The position numbers and the translations under genes are program-made. This document shows, in pieces, positions 1 through 10,313 of a stretch of 64,000 bases of DNA (the first letter of the stretch is position 1; each line of letters opens with the position of its first letter). Below the pieces are notes generated by a model. It had not been told where the DNA came from and ran no database searches. It worked only from the letters and a program-made list of their open reading frames with translations. Source of the stretch: Laburnicola sp. R22_1 (taxonomy: Eukaryota > Ascomycota > Dothideomycetes > Pleosporales > Didymosphaeriaceae); contig JACONQ010000005.1 of assembly GCA_014281115.1 (NCBI GenBank), forward strand, positions 2,790,001 to 2,854,000, given 5' to 3'.

Positions 1-435
1 CAAGGAGCAAACCGTTACATACTTGCATTATATGCAGGCATGTAATAATTATTTGGCGAAACGAGGCAGTGTTTTTTAGAGAGCTTCTGCTCGTAGGCTG
101 TGTTAGTAATATACGCACGAGGTCTACTCTTTTATAGGTTAAGACTCCACTTAGTGTAACAGGGACCCTTGCAAGACCAGAGTACTGCGTAGTCTGTATG
201 CAAGCGAGTGTAACCTCACGAATACCTACTACAGTGGCAACATACTACAAGGCTGTAGCCGGTGCGGCTCGGCCATCCTCCCTATTAGCGGTGGCGATAG
301 TAAGCTCCATATTACTCGTATTATATTATACTATATAGGGCCAAAGTAGGCTGTTTTGCGCCAGAATAGAGTAGAGTTTAGTGGGGGCTTAGCAAAAGTG
401 TCCCGCCAACCCGTATAGCCCGCTAACCCGTAAGG
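1..435. other. AT-rich non-coding sequence before the retroelement
   Basis: No open frame or recognised protein remnant is visible on either strand. Around 402-433 a 15-base motif of the type CCCGCYAACCCGTA occurs twice in tandem, just before the sequence turns into retroelement integrase at about 436. The base composition resembles the RIP-mutated element that follows, so this may be another repeat fragment, but I cannot identify it. Confidence 0.4.
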
Positions 436-1260
436 TACGTTAAAGAATTTATAATAAATAGAGACAAGCTGTTTACATTAAAGCATTAGACAACTTTCCT
501 AGTGAAGTTAGGAGTGAAGAAGAAGCTATTAACTAGCTTTTACTCTAAAACGGACGGCTAGACGGAACGAACGAACCAGACACTAGAATAGTATCTAAGG
601 ATGTACGCTAACAAGCTACAAGACAACTAGGTTAAACTCTTGCTAACAGCGCAATTAGCCTATAATAGCACGAAATTAGCGACTACGAAGCACTCGCTAC
701 ATTACGCAAACTATAGATATAAGCCGACCGCTTATTAAGATCTAAAAAACGTAGAAAGTATTGCAGTAGGCGCAGATAACAAAGCCCGCCTTATGCGAGA
801 ACTACATAAAGAATTAAGCAAGAACATCGCTTACAGAAACCTTACAACATCTAAGGCAGCGAATAAGTAAAGAATTAAGAGACTAACCTTTAAGAAGAGG
901 GACAAACTTTTTCTATTACAACAAAACCTAAAAACTAAGCGACTAAGCAAGAAACTAGATAACCTCTAAGTAGAACTATTTAAAATCCTAGAGGAAATAG
1001 GCATAGTAAACTACAAACTCTAACTACTACTAAGCAATAGTAAGCATACGCGTCTACCCTGTCTTTTACAAGAAACTTCTAGAACTAGCACCTCTAGATG
1101 CTAAGCTAGCAATAGATATAGAGCTCAAAGACAATAAGTACGAGGTTAAAGAGATTAAGGACCTGCGGAAAATTAGTCGTTAGTAGAAATACTTAGTTAA
1201 GTAGCAAGAATGGCTAGAGAGCTAGAACACTTAGGAACTAAAGGAAAATTTGACGAACTG
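436..1260 (+). pseudogene. Integrase C-terminus and chromodomain of the gypsy pol
   Basis: Plus-strand translation from about 440 gives a recognisable integrase core tail. The conserved motif reads TDG-stop-TERTNQTLE at about 540-590, where the stop replaces the usual glutamine, followed by a degenerate YLRMYAN. Around 1130-1250 the frame reads EVKEI, DLRKISR, KYLVK and QEW, the pattern of a chromodomain (family usual: EVE.IL..R, YLVKWKGY). Chromodomains target chromovirus integration to heterochromatin. Many in-frame TAG and TAA codons, nearly all explicable as CAG/CAA changed by C-to-T, make this a dead pseudogene. No frameshift is needed for most of the integrase part. Confidence 0.85.
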
Positions 1261-1862
1261 CAAGTCACAGGTACTTAAGTACCACTAGAAACACCTAGGA
1301 AAGAGAGGACTAGATTCTTAAGGGAAAAGAAGTAATTAAAAGAAGGATTAAAAGAAGTGTTAGCCTGTAACTAGCCTAAGTTAGTTAACAATCTAGATAG
1401 CGATAGTTTAGTAGCTAGAAGGTCTATACTAGAGGCAGAATCTCTCTTAACCTGCTCTTTCGCACGATTCTAAAGGCTTAGAATAGCATAATCTTAATCG
1501 GCAAATGCTTACTCTTACGCCTTAACCTCTAGAAGCTCTAACTCTTGCTGCGACAACTAAGCATCCAGCTAAGCACGCTGCGCCTTTAAACAAGCAATCT
1601 CTAGACGCTTCTTACGCTTCTTAGCTTTAACCTTCTTCTACTTTTTCTTAGAAACAAATAAGCTACACTTAGCTTTTACAGAAATACAGCTAGCACATTA
1701 GCTAGTTGCCGTGTCTACAAAGCAACGTAGATTCTTCTTCTTACACTACTTATAACAGAAAGACATCTTAAGGCCTTACTCTCTTATACAATTAGCACAA
1801 GCGCGACGCTTAGAAGTCGAGTTCTAGGAATAGTTATAACAGGAAGGCTAAATCTTAGGCAT
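1260..1862 (-). pseudogene. Degenerate antisense Cys-rich coiled-coil ORF inside the gypsy element
   Basis: Reading the minus strand from an ATG at 1862 gives one continuous frame of about 200 codons, broken only by TAG/TAA/TGA codons. It begins MPKI, then shows a Cys-rich block with RRACANC, FCYK, RCFVDTATS, CASC and KCSLF, and then a basic, charged helix (KKVKAKKRKKRLEIACLK) and a coiled-coil-like stretch (SQQELELLEVKA). Cys spacing suggests a zinc-binding module. Stops on this strand fit TGG-to-TAG, the reverse-strand consequence of CpA-to-TpA, so a full ORF existed before RIP. It lies between the chromodomain and the 3' LTR, opposite to pol, and its end overlaps the chromodomain. I do not know a named family. 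It could be an element-encoded accessory protein or a captured host gene. The end coordinate is approximate. Confidence 0.6.
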
Positions 1863-2004
1863 AGTTAGGAAGGCGAGGAAAGGGAAGGAACGGTTATAAT
1901 ACAACGGACCTACTAAGACCTTATACGCGACTAATACACTAAGACGCAGCACAGGAAAATAATAATCTAGGGTATTAGGACAATACGCCTAAGAGGGGGG
2001 ATAA

Positions 2005-2497
2005 TGTTATAAGTAACAAAGAGAATTCTCTCCTTGTTAGGGACAAAGAGTTAAAAGCTAACTAGGCCTGCAATAGAAGGAAACGATCAGCGCGGGGCGC
2101 ATAGATTACGTAATATGCTATCCCGCTAAAAATAACTATCCCGCTAAGAGAGGGATGGCTAGAGCAACTAGGATAGACGCCATTACAACTATCCTAGAGG
2201 AGCATGCACCCGAGGGATAGAAGGGATAGCAATAGACATAGCAACGAGGATATAAAGATAGAAAGGTTTTATTATTACTCTTATTATAGTTAACTCTTCT
2301 TATAAGTTCTTCTCTTATACAGATTAATACTTAGTTATTCTATTACACATAGAATTAGATTGTCTTTATCACCTAGTTAACTTCAATAACTCTTTTCCAC
2401 TACAAATCGCTAGACAAACCGCACGGCTTACCGCGTTCAGCTATCTCGCCCTAACCTGGACCGAGACAAGAGAAGTATAGCCTAACCCCGTGTAACA
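2005..2497 (+). repeat. 3' LTR of the gypsy element
   Basis: The LTR follows a G-rich polypurine tract (AAGAGGGGGG, 1991-2000), starts TGTTAT at 2005 and ends GTAACA at 2497. It therefore has TG...CA ends with a 5-base terminal inversion (TGTTA/TAACA) and a length of about 493 bp, in the usual range for fungal gypsy LTRs. A TATAAAG-like promoter element lies near 2250. The partner LTR is not in the window, so the right boundary rests on the terminal motif alone. Confidence 0.65.
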
Positions 2498-3002
2498 ATA
2501 CTGCAGCATTAACTAAGTCTAAGAGTAGCTGCGTGTAATAGGTCGTTCTAAAAGGATTCTAAGGCTAGTTCTTAGAGATAAGCGGGTAGTATAGACGAGG
2601 GGTTACACTAGCACGATTGTTAGATCGATGTAATAGCGCGGGGTGTGATAGCACGATTAGTAGATTAATGTAGTATCACGAGGGTTAAGAATTAAGTACA
2701 AGTTATCCTTAGATACTTATTTAAGTTGAACACAACGATCTATAAGGGTTCGTTGCTAGAGGGTATATACTTAATAAGAGTTATGCTCGTTAACGAGCGC
2801 CCGCTTGTGTCCTAGCGTCAGCCGCTCGTGGACGAACGGTCACGTGACTATGGCGTAGTCACTGTGCCGTACTGTTGCAGTTATGCCGCACGATCCTTCA
2901 AAGTGATTTCTCCGGCCCCCGGGTCCCCTGTGTCCTGATCGTAACAATTATGGCGCGCGTTGCAGCGTATGCGCATTACAAGCATAGATATGATAAACTA
3001 CG
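2498..3002. other. Repeat-derived spacer with a 40-bp tandem duplication
   Basis: No gene is visible. A unit beginning AGCACGATT occurs at 2610 and again at 2650, a 40-bp period with diverged copies, each followed by a TAGAT(C/T)(G/A)ATGTA-type core. Base composition is still RIP-like up to about 2750, then changes to more balanced sequence close to the HET gene stop. Confidence 0.5.
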
Positions 3003-4963
3003 TCAGACTATAGTTATAATACAATCTTCTGCATTAGACTCGAACCATGCCTGAGGAACAAATGGAGCGATCCCAACTCTAACGTACGCGTTATCTTTTG
3101 CACAGTATTGCAGCAACAGGACACACAAAAGAGAAGCATCGACCCAGGTAGTTAGACCAAAGCCGATTATTAATCTCCAATCGAAAATTGAGTGTAAACC
3201 ATCGTAGCTATGGTTAATTGGAAAACGGGGTCCACGGTCTGTCTCGATACCGATTTCCATGTTTTCACCGGTGATCATTTGGCTGTGGCTATGGCTGGCA
3301 ATCGCCGCCAACAGAACGCCTGGAATCTTTTGACCGCGAAGAGTGATTGATGCATATGAAAGTCGGCCAAATGGATCACACGTCGCAGGAATAGTTCGTG
3401 ACTGCACCAGAGCGCATTTCGGAACAGTTCCTTCTGTCGGAGGATGCTTGATTGGACCGGGAAACGTAACCCAGGAAAAGGTAGGCCTAGTCAAAACTGC
3501 TTCCTTGGCAGTCCAATCAGCCGTAGATTGGTGATCGAAGTTCCAGCTCAGTTGGAAGGCAATATCGGTTTCCCACATGCCGGCTATGTATGCGCCTAGG
3601 TGAAGTCGACTTGCGCGTTGAGCTAGTCCAGAAAACGCAGGCAAGATGTCTTCCGCATTAGTGAACCGACGCCTGCTGTACCCCTCTACTAAACGCAACC
3701 ATTGACTGACAATTGCATACCGTCTGCCGTCATGTAATGTTAATGGTAGGAGCGGCCAAGATCTGAAATTCGGTCCTTCGCTCTTCATTGTACCGCATTC
3801 GCAGCAACAGTACTCGTTGCATATGTACAACACTTCCTCTGGTAAAAAGTGCAGTATTCGATTCGCCAACAGGCACTCTTGTAGACACCAGCCTCTTTGG
3901 TCCAGGGGTTGATTGCTTATATGATTTTGTTTCTCGTGAAGACCGATACGGGCCTCCACAGTGAATGTCCTGTTGGTCCTGATTTGCGACGTAATGCTGA
4001 AAGGCTCCTGGCGTGGTTGCAGAAAACCCTCAGTGGCACCGCTTGCACGTGTAGCCGCAAGGACTACGTATGCCCCCGAATAAATGTCCGCCATTTTCGC
4101 AGACTCAACTTCCCACTCTTCTCTGTCGTCTTGTACAATACAAAGCGAGTCGATCCAGATATGGTCTACTCCGAGTCTTTGAGTAAACAGGATAGCATCC
4201 TTTAGCGTCTTAGGAAGCATGGATAAGTCAAGACTTTTGTGGCGATCCGCGACATTAGAGCCCAGAGTCTTGTGACAGTCATATCCGCCCCAGCAATAGC
4301 TAAGGGCAATGTAACGGACTGGTCCTTCGGTAGAGACCAGACGTAATTCGGCAGCGACTTTGACCAACCGCTTGGGCATAGCTTGACCCTCCACAACAGA
4401 TGTTGCACAACGTTTATGTGAGTTAACACAATGTTCAATCTGGCTCTTCGCCGTCCTCACTAGCCTGTCCGATGCTGGATCCGAGCACACATTATTGTAC
4501 TTAGTTGCCACTGAAAACGGGTTTTTAGGATTCGATGGCTCTACTTCAAAGTTAAAAATGGGTTATTTCATTTGTATTTTTAGATATACGTACCTCTGGA
4601 ATATAGGTGAATACGCATGTCCCTGTCATTTATGCTAGCTGAAGGCTTGAACCAAAGCCTTAAGTCTTTTATTTTCGTTAAATGGTCGACTTCGACCGTG
4701 ACCGCAGTGTTCTCTGGAAAAAAGTGGGAGCTAACACGCCGAATGATGTCGCAGAGAATGCAGGCTGGATTACAGTCCATGACCTCTATCGAGCGTGATT
4801 CAAATGTTATGCCCAGCTTTTGTTCGAACACCAAACCATCGCAGTAGTCGCAGGTAATGCCGTAAAAAGAAAATTCTTGGTCATCCTCTATCATGCTCAG
4901 CCATTTCCAGCTGCGTAGTATTCGTCTGAAGCCTGACCCATTCCATGTTGAAGCGACGAGCAT
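3003..4963 (-). CDS. HET-domain (heterokaryon incompatibility) protein
   Basis: Two exons, 4963-4594 and 4510-3003, are joined by an 83-bp intron (GTACGT...TTTTCAG) that keeps frame and gives 625 aa. Exon 1 carries an N-terminal Cys-containing segment (CDYCDGL ... CILCDII) typical of these proteins. The HET domain (about residues 190-285) shows YIALSYCWGG, then LPKTLKDAI, GVDHIWIDSLCIVQDD, MADIYSGAYVVLAATRA and a GF box. A C-terminal region with GMWETDIAFQLSW is also usual for the family. HET proteins trigger cell death or growth arrest when non-self is recognised, as in vegetative incompatibility. This protein has no NACHT or repeat domain, so it is a stand-alone HET protein, a family present in many copies per genome. 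The ORF is intact despite lying next to RIP-mutated DNA. Start: ATG at 4963, the first in frame. Confidence 0.88.
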
Positions 4964-5950
4964 GGATCAGAGCAAATGTCAGCAACTCGTCGAATGCTAT
5001 CAAGACCAACCTACAGTAGCGTAATGTAGTTCCTTACTGTTAGGCGCCAACCAATCGAGTATTGCAGTGGTAGCGAGGGTAAGCCATTTCCGTGTTGCGC
5101 GAGAGCGGGTGGCCCGATAACAACGGTAATAGGAGCAATAGGAGCAGACATGATTCTTGTAAAGCGAAGAATAGTGCATCTAAGTGGGATCCAAGTGATC
5201 AATAGCGTACCTGGAAGTGGTATATAATGTCGGATCAAGCTGAGCTGATCTAAGGAACGCCAAGTGCTAGCTGAATACTCCCTGCATGACTGACGCAATG
5301 AAAACTTGCGGTAGGACTCGGGCGGTCTTCGAAAAACCAGAAGATGAGCTGTCTTTGGTCTGCTTCGTTTTTAGCTAGTGAGGGTTTTCAGTCGTACTAG
5401 ACTGATATAGACGAGCACTACTGCACTACGACGCGGCCCGATTTCCGCCAACTGATCAGCCCAGAGATAGGCTAACCTCTGCTAGTTAAAAACAACGAGA
5501 GCTGAAGCACCTTGTAATCGTTACCTGTACGTCTCCCAATAGTGTAGCCAATAACTCGAGGCATTAACTCTTCGCCGAGGAGCTATCCGGCGTTATCATT
5601 TTCAGTGGTTACTCTATTGAAAGCTAGCATCATGGCCAACCTATTGCGTGTTTCCAATCAAGTACAATCGCTCGCATACGCAATGCTTAGCATCGATTTG
5701 TTCAATAGTATACCTTGTGGTTAGTGCAACCCACATAATTAGCTCTTCTTGAACTCTTGCACAGTGCATGTGATCGCTTGACTTTTCCTGTTAAACGAAG
5801 CCTCAAACAAGTTTCCGAGGCCCAGAGTCAAACTCGGCGACTAGGCAAACTTTAATCTAAGCGACTAGATTTAGCAGCAAATATAACATGGTGTGAAGAA
5901 GCAGCTGCTAGAGGATAGTCACTAGCTGTCGCCGGTGCAATGTCGACGTC
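4964..5950. other. Gene-poor spacer
   Basis: I see no supported gene. A 95-codon minus-strand open frame at 5011-5298 has no recognisable features and starts at a non-conserved ATG. No repeats of note. Confidence 0.4.
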
Positions 5951-5956
5951 TTTTCG

Positions 5957-5992
5957 ATTTAGCGTAGAGGGGTTATTTAGCGTAGAGGGGTT
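5957..5992. repeat. 18-bp direct tandem duplication
   Basis: The 18-base unit ATTTAGCGTAGAGGGGTT is present twice head to tail without mismatch, followed by a partial ATTT. It lies 140 bp before the transposase remnant. Confidence 0.85.
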
Positions 5993-6129
5993 ATTTCGCT
6001 CGTCTCGACTTTGCCTAAAATGAATACGGATGTGCAATCGCCTATACACTTGGTCGAGTATCGTAAAGAACGCTTGTAACTACTTTTACCTTTCTAAAAC
6101 GTCCTCCCAGTTTCCGAGCGAGTACCATT

Positions 6130-6562
6130 CGCCAACCTCGCGGCCATTGGCGTCTCGGCCGTGGCTTTCGCACCGCCAGTACGGGAGCAAGATGAGACGG
6201 AGGAGAAACTCCAAAAAGCACAGGCTAAGAAGCAGTGTGAGGAGGCTTGACTGTAGCGTCAAGTTGAGCTCGAGGAGAAGCGTGTAGAGAGGCAGAGGCT
6301 CAAGGAGACAAGGGAGCTTGAGCGAGCTGAAAAAGCAGCTAAACGCGCGCGCAAAGTTGAAGCTCAACACCAGGAAAAATACATCCAACAAGCTCAACAA
6401 CGTAAGCGTAAAGCCTTACAAGTAACTTCATCAAGTAACAAGCGTCAAAAACGCGTTGGCGCTGCTCACGCTGGTGTTCAAGCTGGAGATGAGCCATCTG
6501 CTGCTCCACCCAAAGTCACATCACGTGGCCGCAGCGTCAACCTCCCACAAAAGTTTAGATAG
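6130..6562 (+). pseudogene. C-terminal tail of a pogo/Fot1-type transposase
   Basis: One plus frame reads the low-complexity, charged tail typical of fungal pogo (DDE, CENP-B HTH) transposases. It contains APPVREQDETEEKLQKAQ, then two stops (TGA and TAG), then repeated ELEEKRVERQRLKE-like helices, KRARKVEAQHQ, and an end in RGRSVNLPQKFR before TAG at 6560-6562. The catalytic and DNA-binding parts are missing upstream, so this is a 5'-truncated relic. The tail motif is the main basis for the call, which is therefore family level only. Confidence 0.65.
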
Positions 6563-7895
6563 TACAAGTTGATCGCAAGTATCTAGTTACTGCACTACTA
6601 CGATTTCATGAATATTGAGCTATTGTGTGGCGTTGTACGGCTTCAAATTTGAGATCGCTGAGATGGTGTTGGCGGGGCGTTGCGTGAATCCGGGCGTTGC
6701 GCGCACGGGCACGTTAGGTGTTGCGGACCTTTAGCGAGCTTGTGGCTGTCAGCATCCCAAGTAGTCTGGGCGCTTGTCTTGTTCCCATTTCGGTAAGCCC
6801 TTCATTCGGGTCAGCAAGGATCCCTGTAAGAATTGTCTTCTGCGATGCTGCAAAACATTATAGCGTCTTAGAAGATTTTGATACTAGATGTAGCGGTGGC
6901 CCAACAGGGCAGCATCGATACGCGGGTTGGCTGATGATTTTAGTCAGCGTTGATCCCGTACCTTCCATCTAGTCCGACGTCCGTACCAGTCCATGGAACC
7001 TGCCGCCTGGGACTAGTACAACGCGCGTACCAGTCCATGGTACCTGCCGCCTGGGACGAGTCCGATCAGCGTACCAGTCCATCCCCCGTACCGGTCCACT
7101 GTAGTGCCATCTTATGTCAGTACGACACTCGTACTGTTCCAGTGGCACGCTCAAACGCTGCTTGTAGATAGGCGCGTAGATGTGTGACACCCGAAACAAC
7201 CAACCTACCTCCTCGTGATCATCTACCCATCAGAGATGTATCAAAGAGCTGTGCCCCCTCATCGCCCATCTTAACCAACGGATACTACAGCTCTTGCTGC
7301 GCATGAACGACCCCCTCTCGCGATGGTCACCTTCCAAGTCACCCTTGGGTTTTCTCTCTATGGAGCATGTCACCATTGAGACTGGGAGCATTAATCCACA
7401 CCTGCTGACTCTCTGCAGGCTCGCGAGAGGGTGATCAACGTAGCAGTCACGAGCGGCGTTGTGGGATATAAGGGTTGAGGAGTTGTGTCACAGGCGAGAA
7501 GCAGGTGGATGTATAATGTTGCTACATACCAGAGACTGTTACGCGTACCTAAACACCTATATCTATCTGATTTTTAGTCTTAGAGAGTTGATCAAGCTGG
7601 GTAATCTACCTCGATAGTCCCATAACTCAACGCTCGATAGGCTGTCGTAGTGCTTCACACTACGCGAAAAGAGCTTCCTACGAAGATTTTTGGGGGCTAA
7701 CGCGGCCCTTTCGAGGACTCGACGACAGGCAAGAAGGACTGTCATGTTGATAGGTGTAGGTCGGATGAGATGTGCCAGGTATCACCCAGACCTTTAGGAC
7801 ATACTTATAGGTTTGCCGTATACTGCTATGCAGCTAACAGAAAGGAACCCGCTGATGTCGCGGTTTCAGTGCAATTGCATTACTAATTAGTCTAG
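6563..7895. other. Spacer containing a 44-bp minisatellite
   Basis: No convincing gene. Short open frames at 6718-7199 on both strands run across the 44-bp repeat array and look like by-products of it. The stretch 7200-7895 holds nothing I can recognise. Confidence 0.4.
6982..7099. repeat. 44-bp tandem repeat (about 2.6 copies)
   Basis: A unit starting CGTACCAGTCCATGG and including CCTGCCGCCTGGGAC begins at 6982, 7026 and 7070, a strict 44-bp period. A further degenerate CGTACCGGTCCA follows at about 7087. Confidence 0.85.
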
Positions 7896-8330
7896 CTACA
7901 TTCCCTCCTGACTACCAAGAACCATCTGACACACCGAGATATCATCTCTCCAGCATTTAGCATACGAGTAACGGTATCCTTCAGTTGTCTCCCAGAACCA
8001 TTGACTGTACTGCTTTAGATCTAGATTTGCGGCTTCCGCCTCCGCTAAACGTACAAGCTGCAAGGAATTAGCCCATATATAGAGTAAGACCAAGGTACCA
8101 CCTTGGGCACAGTCTTTGAACCTTACCAGACATGGCTCATCTTTACCTAAGGAAGTAACAAGCGCATTGTGATCTCGAATGCAGAAACACGGACGATAGA
8201 TCAAGAACTGGAGGTTTACGGCAAAGTCGATAGGTAAAGTGTAACAAGCTGCGACTGCAGGTGGGACAGTGGGTTGCGGTAGATAGGCTGCGGCGTCGAT
8301 GAAGCCGAGGCAAAGAGCCAGGCTCAACAT
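7896..8330 (-). CDS. Small secreted cysteine-containing protein (effector candidate)
   Basis: A single-exon ORF of 144 aa from ATG at 8330. The N-terminus (MLSLALCLGFIDAAA, then YLPQP) is a good signal peptide with likely cleavage after about residue 14-17. The mature part has seven cysteines (about residues 29, 48, 50, 67, 74, 126 and 134), several aromatic residues and no membrane segment. I recognise no family. Size, signal peptide, Cys content and position in a transposon-rich compartment are what is expected of a fungal effector-like protein, but this is inference. An odd Cys count means one would be unpaired or paired between chains. A longer start two codons upstream would need TTG and is unlikely. 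Confidence 0.55.
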   Translation of the reverse strand: MLSLALCLGFIDAAAYLPQPTVPPAVAACYTLPIDFAVNLQFLIYRPCFCIRDHNALVTSLGKDEPCLVRFKDCAQGGTLVLLYIWANSLQLVRLAEAEAANLDLKQYSQWFWETTEGYRYSYAKCWRDDISVCQMVLGSQEGM

Positions 8331-8605
8331 GCTCAAGCGCGAGGAATTAGTGATCTAGCTAGCTATCACAGGCGTTATAAGCGCGCTAGCACAGCCACGA
8401 TGTGTAAGCGTATCTCAGGTCAGATGCGGATACCCGAATCCTGATCCTGGAACCTGTTCACTTGGGTAGGCAGTGCACAGCTCAACAAGCAATGAACGGA
8501 CTTCTGTATACTGTAAACCGGACACATACGCCTCGCACGATAGTAGTCGTCAGTACGAAGCGCCTAGGCTAATTTTACAAATGCCGTCAAGAGACTCGAG
8601 GCTGA

Positions 8606-9373
8606 TCAAATGTTACCTAAGTAGGCTAAGATATTAGTACATGTGCCCAAAGAAATCAGAAAACATGTGCCCAAAACAACAGCCAGATAGCAACCCATTA
8701 GAAGCTTGTAAAACACAGGCATGACCAATTCTCTGTACAACCATCGTAAAAGAGCTTGTGCAATGAAGTGCCTCTTTCGCCACAGAAAGGCCAATACGAG
8801 AGAGGTCTGACCTTCGGCTATGACCTCCTCCAAAGCCATGAGCCTATCTTCCCAATGTACCTTCAAACGCTCTTTGTGCTGATGCGCTTGAAGTAATATG
8901 GCCGCAAAATCCTTGGACTCTCGAGATCTTGTAGCTTCGCCCACCACTTGCAAAGACGATATGAACTCTGGCATAGGCCGCTTATACTGGCTTGCAAAGC
9001 CCAACATTTCACGGGCGGACAGGATCTGGCGACCGTAACTTATACGGCATCCGATGTTGTTGATACCTTTGCAGGAAGCTACCGCATTTCGAATCGTGAG
9101 GTCTTCGGGCTTATGCGTCCAGGGAACTGACTGCGACGTCATTTCGGGTAATGGCTCAGATCTTCCACAGCCGTCTTGGGCGTACTTCACTGCCTCATTC
9201 GGTATGGTCGGCTTCCCCTGAAGCAGCTCGTCGACGGCTGGAATCGACGTGAAGTCCTTTTGAGACATCGGACGGAGATGTTGCTGGCTGGGAAGACCTC
9301 TGTCGAGGTGCTGAGTGGGATGTCCTTGGTAACTGATCCGAGTGAGGGTAGTCGACTTGTTATCGGAACTCAT
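8606..9373 (-). CDS. Hypothetical protein with C-terminal membrane segments
   Basis: An intronless ORF of 255 aa with ATG at 9373. The first ~190 residues are hydrophilic, with a disordered Ser/Thr/Gln-rich start and a helical charged region (QAHQHKERLKVHWEDRLM). The C-terminus carries hydrophobic stretches (ELVMPVFYKLLMGCYLAVVL, then GTCFLISLGTCTNILAYL), suggesting a tail anchor or hairpin in a membrane. No known domain is recognised. It lies downstream of a 146-bp repeat array and is transcribed away from it. It may be a lineage-specific gene. Confidence 0.5.
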   Translation of the reverse strand: MSSDNKSTTLTRISYQGHPTQHLDRGLPSQQHLRPMSQKDFTSIPAVDELLQGKPTIPNEAVKYAQDGCGRSEPLPEMTSQSVPWTHKPEDLTIRNAVASCKGINNIGCRISYGRQILSAREMLGFASQYKRPMPEFISSLQVVGEATRSRESKDFAAILLQAHQHKERLKVHWEDRLMALEEVIAEGQTSLVLAFLWRKRHFIAQALLRWLYRELVMPVFYKLLMGCYLAVVLGTCFLISLGTCTNILAYLGNI

Positions 9374-9659
9374 ATCGACTTCGAAGTAGACACTGCTTGC
9401 ATGTCAGTCTCTCAATCATACGGCTCGCCACTACTACTTACTCTAGGTCATCTTGCGCGGGAGTGTGTGAACGTTGGGGGAGACTCATCTTTGCTGCACT
9501 TGTCAAGGACAGTATCACCCCTTTATATAGAGCTCCGGTATGAACTTTGCTTCGAAGATATTGGACGAGGTACTTAAAACCGCCCCCCATCTCATCCTAC
9601 ACCAACCGTCACACTACCCAACATACTGCCCGTACACTGTCGTTCCGAGATAAGCGGTA

Positions 9660-10105
9660 GGACTTTCATGCAACAACAGGATTCTGCCTTACCAACAATA
9701 TGCTTAGTGCAACGAGAGCCAATAGGTCTAGGTGGCATGAAGCTCAGAGTGTGGAGAAACACTTATTTCTGAACATACTACCAACAATCGAGCGCCAGAG
9801 TGGCAAGGCTTTCATGCAGCGCAGCTTCTTTGCCTTGCTAACACTATGCTCCGTGCCGCAAGAGCCAATAGGTCTTGATATCGTGACGCCCAAGACTTGG
9901 GAGAACAAGAACTTCAAACATACTAATAACAACCTGACCCCAAAGCGGCAAAGACTTCATGCACCACAGCATGTTCGCCTTGCGGTCACTCTGCTTGGAA
10001 CTATGAGAGCCAACAGATTCGCCCGCATAAGGTTGCTACATGGAGTCGAGACCCGGGACAACGACTCGCGATTATCCTAGCGGTAAGATGTTCATGCGAG
10101 GAGTA
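9660..10105. repeat. Diverged ~146-bp tandem repeat (3-4 copies)
   Basis: Blocks starting TTCATGC recur at 9665, 9811 and 9956 (periods 146 and 145), with a weaker fourth start at 10091. Within each copy the order is TTCATGCA, then a CTTRCCAACA/CTTGCTAACA-like block, then GAGCCAATAGGTCT or GAGCCAACAGATTC, then GGAGAA(A)CA, CATACTA and CAAAG blocks. Copies differ at many sites. A 126-codon plus ORF at 9700-10080 runs across copies in different frames, since 146 is not a multiple of 3, and is therefore probably not coding. The array ends about 200 bp before the next gene. Confidence 0.75.
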
Positions 10106-10313
10106 CTCTCACTGGATGACATCGTCAAAAGATCGCCGCTGCTGCGGCCTGTGAACCCTGACGATGCTTTCAATATTCATGCAACAACCGGCGGCGCTAG
10201 TGTTAGATACTCTCCATGGGCTTTTCAACAACTTTCCGCACGATGCCATAGTATAAAAGGTGACTGTTCGTCCAGCCTGCAATTCATCATTACCCCGAGA
10301 ACCTACGCTTACC

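Larger units (their letters stand above)
436..2497 (+). mobile_element. 3' part of a RIP-degraded Ty3/gypsy chromovirus
   Basis: The segment reads, in order, the C-terminal part of a Ty3/gypsy integrase, a chromodomain, a purine run (1991-2000) that would serve as polypurine tract, and a 3' LTR starting TGTTAT at 2005. Gag, protease, reverse transcriptase, RNase H and the 5' LTR are absent from the window, so the copy is truncated or continues to the left. CpA is rare and TpA common, and glutamine codons have become TAG or TAA. This is the signature of repeat-induced point mutation. The element cannot be active. Confidence 0.85.

Noticed and set aside
9700..10080. 126-codon plus ORF
   Set aside because: Runs through ~146-bp repeats whose period is not a multiple of 3, so copies are read in different frames.
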